From the NCBI GenBank assembly GCA_022768065.1, contig JALELS010000012.1, forward strand, positions 1 through 50,843: DNA of 50,843 nucleotides, given 5' to 3'. Within the stretch, counting starts at the first letter, position 1. Each line of letters opens with the position of its first letter. Below the pieces are notes generated by a model. It ran no database searches and was not told the origin of the DNA. It saw nothing but the letters and a program-made list of their open reading frames with translations. The translations under genes and the position numbers were made by a program. Positions 40,305 through 50,100 of the stretch are shown one piece after another. The DNA comes from Ruminococcus sp. (GTDB lineage: Bacteria > Bacillota > Clostridia > Oscillospirales > Acutalibacteraceae).

Positions 40305-43300
40305 ATGGTATACAGAATTTACGTTGAGAAGAAAAAACAATTCGCAGACGAGGCAGCGTCGCTTTTATCCGATATACGCTCGCTGCTTATGATAGACTCA
40401 CTTGAAGAGCTCCGCATTTTCAACAGATACGATGTGGAAAACATCAGCGAAGAGCTTTTTGAGCGCTGTGAAAAGACCGTTTTCTCGGAGCCGCAGCTTG
40501 ACAACACATATTCTCATCTGCCGCAGACCGACGCCACGGTATTTGCAGTTGAATATCTGCCCGGTCAGTTTGACCAACGGGCGGACTCCTGCGCTCAGTG
40601 TATTCAGATAGTTTCGGAGGGCGACAAGCCGACGGTACGCACGGCAAAGGTATATATGCTTTTCGGTAAAATTACACCGGCACAGCTTACCGCTATCAAA
40701 AAATACGTTATCAATCCGGTAGAAAGCCGCGAGGCGTCGCTTGAAAAGCCCGATACGTTAAAAACCGATTACGCTGTCCCGACAAACGTTGAAACTCTCA
40801 CGGGTTTTACGGAGCTTAACGAAAACGAACTCAAGGCATTTATAGATAAATATGCTCTTGCAATGGATCTTGCGGACATAGAATTTTGCCGCAAATACTT
40901 TAAGAGCGAACATCGCGACCCGACCATAACGGAAATCAGAATGATTGATACATACTGGTCGGACCATTGCCGCCACACCACATTCCTCACGACGATAGAC
41001 GGAGTAAAAACAGAGGACGAAACGGTGCAAAAGGCATACGACAGATATGTTTCCATACGCAAGGAGCTCGGCAGAACAAAGCCGCAGAACCTTATGGATT
41101 TGGCAACCATCGGTGCGCGTTATTTAAAACACACGGGCGAGCTCAAAAATCTTGACGAGTCGGATGAAATCAACGCCTGCACGGTAAAAATAAAGGTTGA
41201 CGTAGACGGCGAGGACGAAGATTGGCTCTTCTTATTCAAAAACGAAACCCACAATCATCCCACGGAAATCGAGCCGTTCGGCGGCGCCGCCACCTGCATA
41301 GGCGGTGCTATACGCGACCCGTTATCGGGCAGAGGATATGTTTACCAGGCAATGCGCGTCACGGGTGCGGCAGACCCGTTAAAGCCCGTAAGTGAAACGC
41401 TGCCAGGCAAGCTGCCGCAGAGAAAACTTGTAACAACAGCCGCCGCAGGATACAGCTCATACGGCAATCAGATAGGACTTGCGACCGGCTCGGTAGACGA
41501 AATCTATCACCCCGGTTATGTCGCAAAACGTCTTGAAATAGGCGCTGTTGTAGGCGCTGTTCCGGCAAAGAACGTACGCCGCGAAGTGCCTGTTCCGGGC
41601 GACGCAATAATTCTTCTCGGCGGCAGAACAGGACGCGACGGCTGCGGCGGTGCGACCGGTTCTTCAAAATCACATAAGCTCTCGTCTTTGGAGCATTGCG
41701 GTGCCGAGGTTCAAAAAGGTAACGCTCCCGAAGAGCGAAAATTACAGAGACTTTTCAGAAACAGCGAAGTTACAAAGCTCATAAAAAGATGCAACGACTT
41801 CGGTGCGGGCGGAGTATCGGTAGCCATAGGCGAGCTTGCCGACGGCTTGCACATTGATTTGAACAAAGTACCCAAGAAATACGAGGGTCTTGACGGCACC
41901 GAGCTTGCAATTTCAGAATCTCAGGAGAGAATGGCTGTTGTAGTTGCAAAAGAGGACGCAGAAAAGTTCCTTGAGCTTGCAAAAACCGAAAATCTTGAGG
42001 CTACCGAGGTTGCCGAGGTAACCGACACAAACCGCCTTACAATGGAATGGAACGGCAAAAAGATAGTCGATATATCACGTGAATTTTTAAATTCAAACGG
42101 TGCCGAAAAGCATACGCTTGTTACCGTGACAAAGGCACAGCCCATAACAAAAGAGGTCAAGGGCAAAACCAACGGTGAAAAATTCTTAAATCTCTCGGGC
42201 GACCTTAATATTTGCTCAAAACGCGGACTTTCGGAGCGCTTTGACTCAACAATAGGTGCAAATACCGTACTTATGCCCTTCGGCGGAAAATATCAGATGA
42301 CGCCGGCGCAGGGTATGGCGGCAAAAATCCCGGTACTCAACAAAGACACAAAAACCTGCTCGGTTATGGCTTGGGGATACAATCCTTTCATCACCGAAAA
42401 AAATCAGTATCTCGGCGCATACCTTGCGGTTGTGGAGTCCGTATCAAAGCTCATAGCCACGGGCGGAAACACGGAAAACTGCTATCTCACATTCCAGGAA
42501 TATTTTGAGAGAATGACAAGCGACAGCAAGCGTTGGGGTCAGCCCACCGCAGCACTTCTAGGCGCACTTACGGCACAGCTTGAGCTCGGAATAGCGTCAA
42601 TCGGCGGCAAGGATTCCATGAGCGGCACATTTGAGGATATTGACGTTCCCCCAACCCTCGTTTCATTTGCCGTTTCCGTCGGTTCAAGCGACGACGTTAT
42701 GTCGCCCGAGTGGAAGCTTCCGTGCTCTAAGGTCTACTACATTGAGCCTAAGAAAAATCCGGACGGCACATTTGACACAGAGAGCCTTAAAGCGGTATTT
42801 GCAAGAGTCGAAAAGCTCATTAAGGACAAAAAGGCTCTTGCGGTATTCACCCCGTCTTACGGCGGCATAGCGGAGGGTATTATGAAAGCCTGCTTCGGAA
42901 ACAAAATAGGCTTTGCTTTTGACAAGAGATTCCCGGCGGATAAGATATATGATTACAACTACGGTTCGTTTGTAATAGAGGCCGCCTGCGAGCTTGACGA
43001 CGCGGTTCTCCTCGGCGAGACGACCATGGATTATTCTATAAAGATAGGCATTGAAAAAATCGACCTCAACGAAATCCAAAAAGTATACGAGAACAAGCTT
43101 GAACCCGTATTTGCCTGCAACATAAAGACTTCCGAAAAAGCTGTAAACGCATACAGCTTTACGGCAAAAACACACGCTTCGCCCAAAATCGGCATCAAAA
43201 AGCCCAAGGTTTTAATTCCCGTATTCCCCGGAACAAACTGCGAATACGATACAACAAGAGCGTTTATTAACGCAGGCGCAGACCCCGAAGTTATGGTAAT

Positions 43301-44000
43301 CAAAAACCTCTCTGCGGCGGACGTAACCGAGAGCGTAAATGTTTTTGCGGAAAAGATAGAGTCTTCGCAAATAATATTTATACCGGGCGGATTTTCCAGC
43401 GGCGACGAGCCGGACGGCAGCGGTAAATTTATAACCGCATTCTTCCGCAACCCCGTTATAAAAGAAAAAGTCCACTCGCTGTTAAAAGAACGCGACGGAC
43501 TTATGGCGGGTATCTGCAACGGCTTCCAGGCACTCATAAAACTCGGCCTTGTTCCCTACGGTGAAATTATAGAGCCGAACGCCGACACGCCTACGCTCAC
43601 CTTTAACACCATAGGCAGGCACCAGTCGAGACTTGTAAACACAAGAGTTGCCTCGAACCTGTCGCCGTGGCTGTCGTCATCGGACGTGGGAGACATACAC
43701 ACGGTTGCAATTTCACACGGAGAGGGCAGATTTGTTTGCCCGAAAGAGCTTTTCCGCTCACTTGCGGAAAACGGTCAGATTGCAACGCAGTACGTTGACG
43801 AAAACGGAAAGCCCACCATGAACATCAGATACAATCCGAACGGCTCATTTGAGGCTGTTGAGGGCATAACCTCTCCCGACGGCAGAGTATTCGGCAAGAT
43901 GGGACATTCCGAGCGTTTCTCCGATAACGTATATAAAAATGTAGACGGCAACAAAGACAATCATATGTTTAAAAATGCCGTAGATTACTTCAAAATCTGA
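40305..44000 (+). CDS. purL: FGAM synthase, single-chain (PurL with glutaminase domain)
   Basis: A 1231-residue enzyme converting FGAR to FGAM. It has an N-terminal PurS-like region, the double AIRS-like synthetase core (THNHPTEIEPFGGAATCIGG, GGRTGRDGCGGATGSS, FNDFGAGGVSV-like CNDFGAGGVSVA), and from about 965 a class I glutaminase with C1071 in GICNGFQ and H1138/E1140 in SHGEGRF as the triad. This fused form makes separate PurS and PurQ unnecessary; none are seen. Last gene of the operon, followed by two terminators. Confidence 0.96.
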   Translation: MVYRIYVEKKKQFADEAASLLSDIRSLLMIDSLEELRIFNRYDVENISEELFERCEKTVFSEPQLDNTYSHLPQTDATVFAVEYLPGQFDQRADSCAQCIQIVSEGDKPTVRTAKVYMLFGKITPAQLTAIKKYVINPVESREASLEKPDTLKTDYAVPTNVETLTGFTELNENELKAFIDKYALAMDLADIEFCRKYFKSEHRDPTITEIRMIDTYWSDHCRHTTFLTTIDGVKTEDETVQKAYDRYVSIRKELGRTKPQNLMDLATIGARYLKHTGELKNLDESDEINACTVKIKVDVDGEDEDWLFLFKNETHNHPTEIEPFGGAATCIGGAIRDPLSGRGYVYQAMRVTGAADPLKPVSETLPGKLPQRKLVTTAAAGYSSYGNQIGLATGSVDEIYHPGYVAKRLEIGAVVGAVPAKNVRREVPVPGDAIILLGGRTGRDGCGGATGSSKSHKLSSLEHCGAEVQKGNAPEERKLQRLFRNSEVTKLIKRCNDFGAGGVSVAIGELADGLHIDLNKVPKKYEGLDGTELAISESQERMAVVVAKEDAEKFLELAKTENLEATEVAEVTDTNRLTMEWNGKKIVDISREFLNSNGAEKHTLVTVTKAQPITKEVKGKTNGEKFLNLSGDLNICSKRGLSERFDSTIGANTVLMPFGGKYQMTPAQGMAAKIPVLNKDTKTCSVMAWGYNPFITEKNQYLGAYLAVVESVSKLIATGGNTENCYLTFQEYFERMTSDSKRWGQPTAALLGALTAQLELGIASIGGKDSMSGTFEDIDVPPTLVSFAVSVGSSDDVMSPEWKLPCSKVYYIEPKKNPDGTFDTESLKAVFARVEKLIKDKKALAVFTPSYGGIAEGIMKACFGNKIGFAFDKRFPADKIYDYNYGSFVIEAACELDDAVLLGETTMDYSIKIGIEKIDLNEIQKVYENKLEPVFACNIKTSEKAVNAYSFTAKTHASPKIGIKKPKVLIPVFPGTNCEYDTTRAFINAGADPEVMVIKNLSAADVTESVNVFAEKIESSQIIFIPGGFSSGDEPDGSGKFITAFFRNPVIKEKVHSLLKERDGLMAGICNGFQALIKLGLVPYGEIIEPNADTPTLTFNTIGRHQSRLVNTRVASNLSPWLSSSDVGDIHTVAISHGEGRFVCPKELFRSLAENGQIATQYVDENGKPTMNIRYNPNGSFEAVEGITSPDGRVFGKMGHSERFSDNVYKNVDGNKDNHMFKNAVDYFKI

Positions 44001-44005
44001 TAAAT

Positions 44006-44062
44006 AAACAAGACCCGCTGTGAAAAAAATTCAAGGAGGAAAGTTCACAGCGGGTCTTGTTT
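44006..44062 (+). terminator. Terminator of the purine operon
   Basis: A stem of about 19 bp, AAACAAGACCCGCTGTGAA against TTCACAGCGGGTCTTGTTT, followed by TTTT. The 19-base loop contains AAGGAGGAAAG, a perfect ribosome-site sequence shut inside the loop. Confidence 0.92.
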
Positions 44063-44094
44063 TTATCAATCGTCACCGAAGAGGCTGAGCAAAG

Positions 44095-44119
44095 ACCGTA
44101 AAGTTTTTTACTTTGCGGT
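44095..44119. terminator. Second hairpin after purL
   Basis: ACCGTAAAG pairs with CTTTGCGGT (one G-U) followed by TTTTTTAC; on the minus strand it is also usable downstream of the flavodoxin gene. Confidence 0.65.
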
Positions 44120-44210
44120 TTTTTACTTATTCTCGCTCAAGCCTCGGAGCTTCATTTTTCGGCGACAATATTTTATCATAACCCGACAAAAATCGGCTTA
44201 TTTTATTATT

Positions 44211-44640
44211 TCAAACGGCTGCAAGAGCCGCGCCGAGTGCCTTGCACTCTGCAATTGCATCGTCGGAGGGAGCGTCGTTGCATATAACCGACTCGGTCAC
44301 AAGTACGGCGCCGTCGGCTGTGCACGTCTCCTCCCAGTTTCTCATCCATTCGCCGTCGCCCCAACCGTAGGAGCCGAAGAGCGCAATTTTTTTTGCCGCC
44401 GAGATCGCCCTCACACGAATTGAACATAGGCTCAAACTCGCTGTCCTCAAGCTGTTCGCTGCCCATGGACGGGCACCCGAAAGCCACCGAGTCAAAGGAA
44501 GAAAGCATTGACGCATCAAACTCGGAAGCCGTAAAAAGCTCAGCCTCTGCGCCGCTTTCGCGAACGCCGTCAGCCACAGCCGAAGCCATCGCCTCGGTGT
44601 TTCCCGTTCCGCTCCAATATACTACTGCCACTTTACTCAT
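44211..44640 (-). pseudogene. Flavodoxin with a frameshift in an A8 run
   Basis: The N-terminal part (VVYWSGTGNTEAMA with the FMN phosphate loop, SVAFGCPSMGSEQ) and the C-terminal part (KIALFGSYGWGDGEWM to ALGAALAAV) make one flavodoxin of about 140 residues, but they lie in different frames. The break is at 44387-44394, where the minus strand has eight A; seven would restore GGKKIALFG. Reading on in the first frame gives a long basic nonsense tail. Flavodoxins carry electrons in place of ferredoxin when iron is scarce. A homopolymer assembly error is the simplest explanation; a true mutation or polymerase slippage are alternatives. It lies 19 bases after DUF3793 in the same direction. Confidence 0.85.
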
Positions 44641-44659
44641 TTTATCATATCCTTTCAGA

Positions 44660-45220
44660 TTATTTATGATGACTGCTCACAACAAGGCGTTCAAAGGAAT
44701 TATGCTTTTTGTAAGCGTCTTTATACACTCTTGTGCATTTTTTATAAAGCTTAAATTTTTTCTGCGCCTCCGCTTCATCGCCGTACACCTTCCACGTGCC
44801 GACGCACTTTGAATTTTTGGCACCGTACTTTATAAAACCGCTGACATCCTCCGACGGATAGCCCAAAAACAGCCCTATTTCGTGCGGAAAATCCTCTTCG
44901 CGCCTGACGCGTCTTATGAGCTCCGCCACACATCTTTCGGTACAGCCCACGGGGTAAGACCTCTCGGAAAGCAGCTCGGCTGCGGTTTTGTCGGCAAGGT
45001 CTTTTTCGAGCCTGTCGGGTCTGTACAGATATATAAGCGCTCTCGTTTTTGTAATTTTAACCGGCATAATGCGCAGCCCTCGCGGTACAAGGCGTCGATT
45101 CAGTTCGCGCACGGTACAAAGCAAATCATTTTTATCGTCAACCTTGCAGGAAAACAGATTTCCGGTTTTAAGACCGGCAAGGCACGGCGAACACCAGTTT
45201 ATAACCGTCTCTTCGGACAA
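44660..45220 (-). CDS. DUF3793 family protein
   Basis: A 186-residue protein with the DUF3793 pattern: CSPCLAGLKTGNLFS near the start, RALIYLYRPDRLEKDL, YPVGCTERCVAEL and PHEIGLFLGYPSEDVSGFI, then VGTWKVYGDEAEAQKKF. Function unknown; in Clostridia such genes are often near flavodoxin and ferrous iron uptake genes (recollection). TTG start behind GGGGAG; no ATG fits. The perfect palindrome at 45272-45289 lies 52 bases upstream. Confidence 0.85.
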   Translation of the reverse strand: MSEETVINWCSPCLAGLKTGNLFSCKVDDKNDLLCTVRELNRRLVPRGLRIMPVKITKTRALIYLYRPDRLEKDLADKTAAELLSERSYPVGCTERCVAELIRRVRREEDFPHEIGLFLGYPSEDVSGFIKYGAKNSKCVGTWKVYGDEAEAQKKFKLYKKCTRVYKDAYKKHNSFERLVVSSHHK

Positions 45221-45271
45221 AATCGGTCACTCCCCTCTCATATCAAAAAGCCGCGCCGGATTTCGGCACTC

Positions 45272-45289
45272 GGTTAGCATATGCTAACC
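45272..45289. promoter_or_regulatory. 18-bp perfect palindrome, possible metal-repressor operator
   Basis: GGTTAGCATATGCTAACC, fully self-complementary, upstream of DUF3793 and flavodoxin. Its TTAG...CTAA frame recalls DtxR/IdeR-type operators, which would fit iron control of a flavodoxin. No clear -35/-10 pair overlaps it. Confidence 0.55.
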
Positions 45290-45364
45290 ATAAGCTCGAT
45301 TAAAATGCCTCGGCTTTAAACCTTGGCAATTATTATATTATCAAACAGAAATATTATTCTCCGC

Positions 45365-45515
45365 TCCGAAAAGATAATAAAAGGCTCCGTTCGGACAAGG
45401 CTGAGCGTTCATAAGGAAGTATTGGTTTCTCGCATAAAAATCCCTTATGCTTTTGTCAAAAAGCCTCGCAAGGCGACAGCCTTGCTTCGTTTCTTGACTT
45501 CGGCATAAAAAATTT
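45365..45515. other. Structured non-coding element
   Basis: The 540-base gap 45221-45762 has no convincing gene. This part holds CATAAGG/CCTTATG (7 bp), competing GCATAA/TTATGC, and GCAAGGC/GCCTTGC around a GACA loop. A 61-codon plus-strand frame (45323-45508) lacks a ribosome site and has a composition unlike a protein. A dispersed repeat or RNA is more likely. Confidence 0.35.
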
Positions 45516-45575
45516 TTATAGCTATGAAACTGCGTAGTACTTCAAAACGATATTATTTTTAATACAAGAAAAAGC

Positions 45576-45613
45576 AAACCCAACAGATAAGCCAGGGCTC
45601 ATCTGTTGGGTTT
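45576..45613 (-). terminator. Terminator hairpin in the gap before the metallophosphoesterase 3' end
   Basis: Perfect 13-bp stem AAACCCAACAGAT/ATCTGTTGGGTTT followed on the minus strand by GCTTTTTC. It lies about 80 bases beyond the metallophosphoesterase terminator, so it probably ends a separate short transcript that includes the motif at 45616-45672. Confidence 0.75.
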
Positions 45614-45615
45614 AA

Positions 45616-45672
45616 TGCATTATTGTGCAAAGAAGATATTTTGAAGCAAAACTGCCTTATAAACACTCAGCC
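45616..45672 (-). repeat. Conserved pre-terminator motif, copy B
   Basis: Minus strand GGCTGAGTGTTTATAA (45672-45657) and TTTGCACAATAATGCA (45631-45616), matching copy A at 1403-1446 in order and orientation, and again followed by a terminator stem. The distance between blocks is 25 bases here and 12 in copy A, so the blocks and not the spacer are conserved. Confidence 0.55.
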
Positions 45673-45690
45673 AAACACACGGATAAAAAC

Positions 45691-45720
45691 TCCCCGAACA
45701 CTTGTCCTCGCGTTCGGGGA
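45691..45720 (-). terminator. Terminator of the metallophosphoesterase gene
   Basis: 9-bp stem TCCCCGAAC/GTTCGGGGA, then GTTTTTATCC on the minus strand. Confidence 0.85.
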
Positions 45721-45762
45721 TTAAATCGGCATATATTAGGGAACGCAAAATTCTATTGCAAA

Positions 45763-47166
45763 CTAAAAACAGATTTCGGCATCGGCGTCTCCCATACCTT
45801 CCTTGCAAACAAGCGGCAGCACCGTTTCACTGATACTTGTCAGCCCGATTTTTTTAAGTTTTGCGGAAAAGGGCTTTGCGAGCTTATCCGCCTTTTTGAG
45901 CAATGCATATGTAATTTTATATTCCGCGCTCGACTTTGCCGTATTTCCGTCACCCCTGTACAGATTGGCGGCAATATCAATGGCAAAAGTAACAACTTTT
46001 TTATTGTAAAGGCGGCGCATTTCGTCCTTTGAGACTCCGCTTGACCGACGCACGAAGCGCCACACCTTTCCGAATGTCAGGCGGTTCAGGAATTTAGCCG
46101 CCGATTTAAATACGAATTTGTATTTTTCGGATGTATCTTTCGGAATACTTATCCCGACGGCAAAATCCTTGAATTTTTCATAATCGTGCTCAGCATTATA
46201 GAGTGCTTCCGAAACCGTCCCCAAAAAGAGATTTTTTGTATAATCGGTAAGCGTGATATTGCCCGTATCAATCCCGGGAACATTATCGACGCGAATGGTT
46301 TTTATATCCATTTTTCTTTTTGCGCCGTCAATATGAATTTCTCTGTAAAACGGAGGAAAGCCCGTTAGCGCCGCAGTTGAAATATCATAGAACTTTTTTC
46401 CGTTTATTTCCGTCGACGAAATATTGTGCATATGCGTGTGGCCGGTAAAGATGAAATCTATACCCATTTCGGAAAACTGCCCGGCGCGAAGCTCATACTT
46501 GTTTAACATATCCCCTTTTGCGACAGCCGTAAATACGGGGGACGGCGGAATAAGCGGATGGTGCGTCATTGCTATTACAATCTGACCGTTATTGTGAGCT
46601 TTTAATACCTGTTTTTTTACCCATTCAAAGCAGTCGTCGCTGTAACCGCAATCGGGGTCACCGTAATCGTCGTTAAGCGCAAGCAGCCGATAACCCTCGG
46701 ACAGCTGCGACACATATGACATTGATTTTTCGTGAACCGACAGAGCGTCATTGTAACCGAATTCGCCGTAATAATCGAGAAGCTCTTCGCGCTTTACGGA
46801 ATCCACCTCTACATATTCGCCGAACTTATTTATACCGAAAGTCGGCATATGCGGAGTGTAATAATCGTGCGTCGACGTTATTACATAGACCTTTTTGCCG
46901 TTTTGTTTCAGACTTAAAAGCGCTTTTTTCATCTCTTCTGCGGATGTTCGCTCGGCATTATACGTTAAGTCGCCGCTTATCAAAACGGTCTGCGGTGTGT
47001 CGTTTTTGCAAAGGCTGTCAAATGTGTAGTTGACGATTTCCTCGCTTGCGCTGAAAAACAACTGGTCGTTTTTCGGCTTTAATTCTTTTTTGTAGCCGTC
47101 CACCCAGTTCTTTTTAGAGAAATAATGAGTGTCGCTGATAACCGTAAAACTGAATTCGGAAGCCAT
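45763..47166 (-). CDS. Calcineurin-like metallophosphoesterase
   Basis: A 467-residue protein with the metal motifs SDTH (D12, H14), SGDLTYN (D66), STHD (H100, in place of the family's GNHD), THHP and GHTHMH. The N-terminal 300 residues are the phosphoesterase domain; the helical C-terminal 160 residues are not recognised. No signal peptide. Its ATG overlaps the mannosidase stop (TAATG), so the two are coupled; a role in handling phosphorylated sugars released from mannosides is possible but not shown. Confidence 0.88.
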   Translation of the reverse strand: MASEFSFTVISDTHYFSKKNWVDGYKKELKPKNDQLFFSASEEIVNYTFDSLCKNDTPQTVLISGDLTYNAERTSAEEMKKALLSLKQNGKKVYVITSTHDYYTPHMPTFGINKFGEYVEVDSVKREELLDYYGEFGYNDALSVHEKSMSYVSQLSEGYRLLALNDDYGDPDCGYSDDCFEWVKKQVLKAHNNGQIVIAMTHHPLIPPSPVFTAVAKGDMLNKYELRAGQFSEMGIDFIFTGHTHMHNISSTEINGKKFYDISTAALTGFPPFYREIHIDGAKRKMDIKTIRVDNVPGIDTGNITLTDYTKNLFLGTVSEALYNAEHDYEKFKDFAVGISIPKDTSEKYKFVFKSAAKFLNRLTFGKVWRFVRRSSGVSKDEMRRLYNKKVVTFAIDIAANLYRGDGNTAKSSAEYKITYALLKKADKLAKPFSAKLKKIGLTSISETVLPLVCKEGMGDADAEICF

Positions 47167-50100
47167 TATTTTTCTCTACCCCGATTGTTAGCTTTGATAA
47201 ATTCGCCTTTGTCCGTAAAATTCCAAACGCATTTATTCAAAAGATAATTTACTTTCTCTTTGAAATCAAGACTGAATGTAAACGACCTGTTATCGGGCAC
47301 TTCGTCATACACGGGGAATGCCGAAACAGCTCCGCCGTAATTTAACGTGCAGGCGGAAAGTATGACAATATCGTTATCGGTAGGCAATGTGACGCTGTTT
47401 GCACCCGAAACATCAAGCTCCGCTATGTAAAAATACATACTCTTTGCCGGCACGTCTTTTCTGTTTGCATGAGCATGTGTGGCTTCGTATGCGATTTTGC
47501 CGTCCTTCATATATGCAGTCTCACCGAAATCATACAAATCCCAAGCCGCAAATCGCTCAAAGCATGAATACACTTTTACCTTTACTTTGTTACCGTCGAC
47601 CAGAAAATCGGCGGTTTTGTCTTTTGTAAGCGACGCGCAAAGGAAAGCGATTTTATGTGCGTTTTTATTTATCGCGATGTTTTGGCCGTCTGCCGTAAGT
47701 GCGTTATCGGAGTCCTTGACGACGGGGAATTCATATCCGTTTGCGAATACGGTTTCGGGTGCGATTTCATACGGAACGGTAAATTCGAAATCGCCGTTTG
47801 CTCCCTGCCTTGTAATTATATTTTTATCGAGAGGCAATTTAACGGGTTCTGCGGTTTCGGCAAATGTCGACGCCGCTTTTTTCAGCTTCAGGGCAAAGCT
47901 TTTTATCTCATACGGATTAAAGCTTGTAACAAGCTTACCGTCTTTAACCTGCGCCTCACCCTTATACTCCTCGCTTGCATACACTTCGCGTGCGGATTCT
48001 ATTCCGTTACCCAAATACAACTCAAAATCTTCCGCATTACGGCAAATGCCCTCGTTCAGACGGACTATAATTTCATCGCCTTTTTCCGCAGCCTTGATTG
48101 CACGTATAATTACATCGTTTGTTGATACGGTTCCGAACGAATATTGTGTGCCGAGTTTTCCGTCATGCTTTGAGCAGATATAAGTGCTCATGGGAGTAAT
48201 GAACCTTCTCGCCGCAAGCTGTGTTTTTTCTCCGACGGCGCCTTTATGGCTGAATATTGCATAGGAATATCTGTTAAGGCCCAAATCCATCATGGACTGC
48301 ATCGAGTCGATTCTGTAATTGTATTTCGGAGTATGCAAAACCGTAAGTCTCAGCGTGTTGTTATTGAATTTATCCCAGCCGTATTTACATTCGCTGATAA
48401 CCGACACGCCGCTTTTGCCGCTTCTGTCGGTTATATCCGCCCAGTTCTGAGCAGGAACCTCGTAAAGCTTTTCGCTCATATTACCGCGCTTAACGGCGCC
48501 GAGTCCCAAATCAAATGTTGCGGTTTCGTTTTCACAATTGAAACTGAACTTTTGCTTTGCCATGGTGCAAAGAGACTGCCATTCTATTTCGGACCTCACT
48601 TCGACCGTATCGCCGCGGTCGCTCAGCGCAATTGTATTTACAAACGTGCTGTTTTTATCGCGCTGAGTAACTTTGAGCATAACTCGCGCCGCTCCGTTTT
48701 CGACAACTTGGATTTTGACTGCGGCGGGTATTCTGTCGGCCTCACGCTTGTTTTCCTCATAATTCATTTCCCACGCAGGCCATACCCTTGAGCCTTTGTA
48801 TTTGAAAAGTCCGAGAGATACGGGCTCTTTGAGTATTTCGGAATTGTTCTGTTCCTTGTCGATTATACTGCCTATATCTCCGTTTTCGTTGAGTGTAACA
48901 ATGTATTTTTGATTTTCAAGCACTTTGCCGCTGTGTACCGAAATTTCACCTTTGAGCCTGCATCCGCTATTGCTCTCTCTGACATCATAAATTCTGGCTC
49001 CCAAGCTTTTTACTTCGGCGGTAAAGACAACTTCCGTGCAGTCGTTTTTCCTGTTAATTATCTGACTTTTTACCTCGGCGCCGCCATCGTCAAATACGCG
49101 AATGTTATCATAATCCGAGCCTTTAAGACGGACGGTAACGGTCTCGTACCTGTCGGCTTCTATGGGGTTATATACCATTACGGGTGTGCCCTTGCAAAAG
49201 TCGGTTTTCATAACAGACGATAACGAAGATGCAGCCGCCTCAAGTTCGTTTGCAAATTGATTCATTGAAACGGCATAATCGTTCCACGAACGTCTGTAAA
49301 CTCTTTGACAGCTCGTACCCGGTATATCATCGTGGAACTGATGCGCTATGACCCTCTTCCACGCTTTGCCGAGCGCCTGCCTGTTGTAAGGCAGTAACCC
49401 GAGATAATCCGAAATAACACCGATTCGTTCTGCCGAGTCGGCAAGCTCCTGACAACGTCTGTTCCAGCGTTTTCCGACAGCTCTCGACGTATAGCCGCCG
49501 ACGGCATGGTCTTTCATAACAAGTTCATTGTTCCATACAGGCAATTTTTCTTTTTGCTCCGCCGTAAAATCACGTTCGATGTCTCTGTAAATTTCATCTG
49601 CCGACGCCGCAATAACCTCTATGTCGCTTGTACCGTTTTTCTTTATCTCCTCTTCGACGAATTTAACGCTTTCTTCTTTCGGGGCGCCACCCCTGTCGCC
49701 GATTCCGTGGAAAATATACGTCATATCAAGCCCGTATTTTTCGTTTTCTTTGAGCTTTTTTTGAACAAAATCCCAATCGCGGAGTTTTTTCAGGGTGAAA
49801 TAGTAATCATGCGGATTTAAGCAGGCATAGATTTCTTTTCCGTCCACACCGCGCCATCTGCCTATATCAAACGGTATGCCGTAAGCGCTGCCCCACGCAA
49901 GTTTTTGAGTGGTAAAGCCCGTAAGATGAGCATGGCTCGCTATGCTCGGCAAAGCCCAACCGAACCCGAAGCAGTCGGGAAGAAAAATGTCGGTGCTTCT
50001 TTTGCCGAATTTCTCATCGAAATACGAATTGCCTATGAGAATATTTCTGAACAAAGCCTCGGGTGAAGGTATATTTACGTCGCCGTTTTCAAAAGATGAG

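Noticed and set aside
44206-44640. A 144-residue flavodoxin with a basic C-terminus
   Set aside because: The basic tail is out-of-frame sequence; the second frame continues the flavodoxin family pattern exactly, so a frameshift is the right reading.
45323-45508. 61-codon plus-strand frame starting MAIIILSNRN
   Set aside because: No ribosome site, low-complexity basic composition, and it overlies the hairpin-rich element; more likely a chance frame in a repeat.
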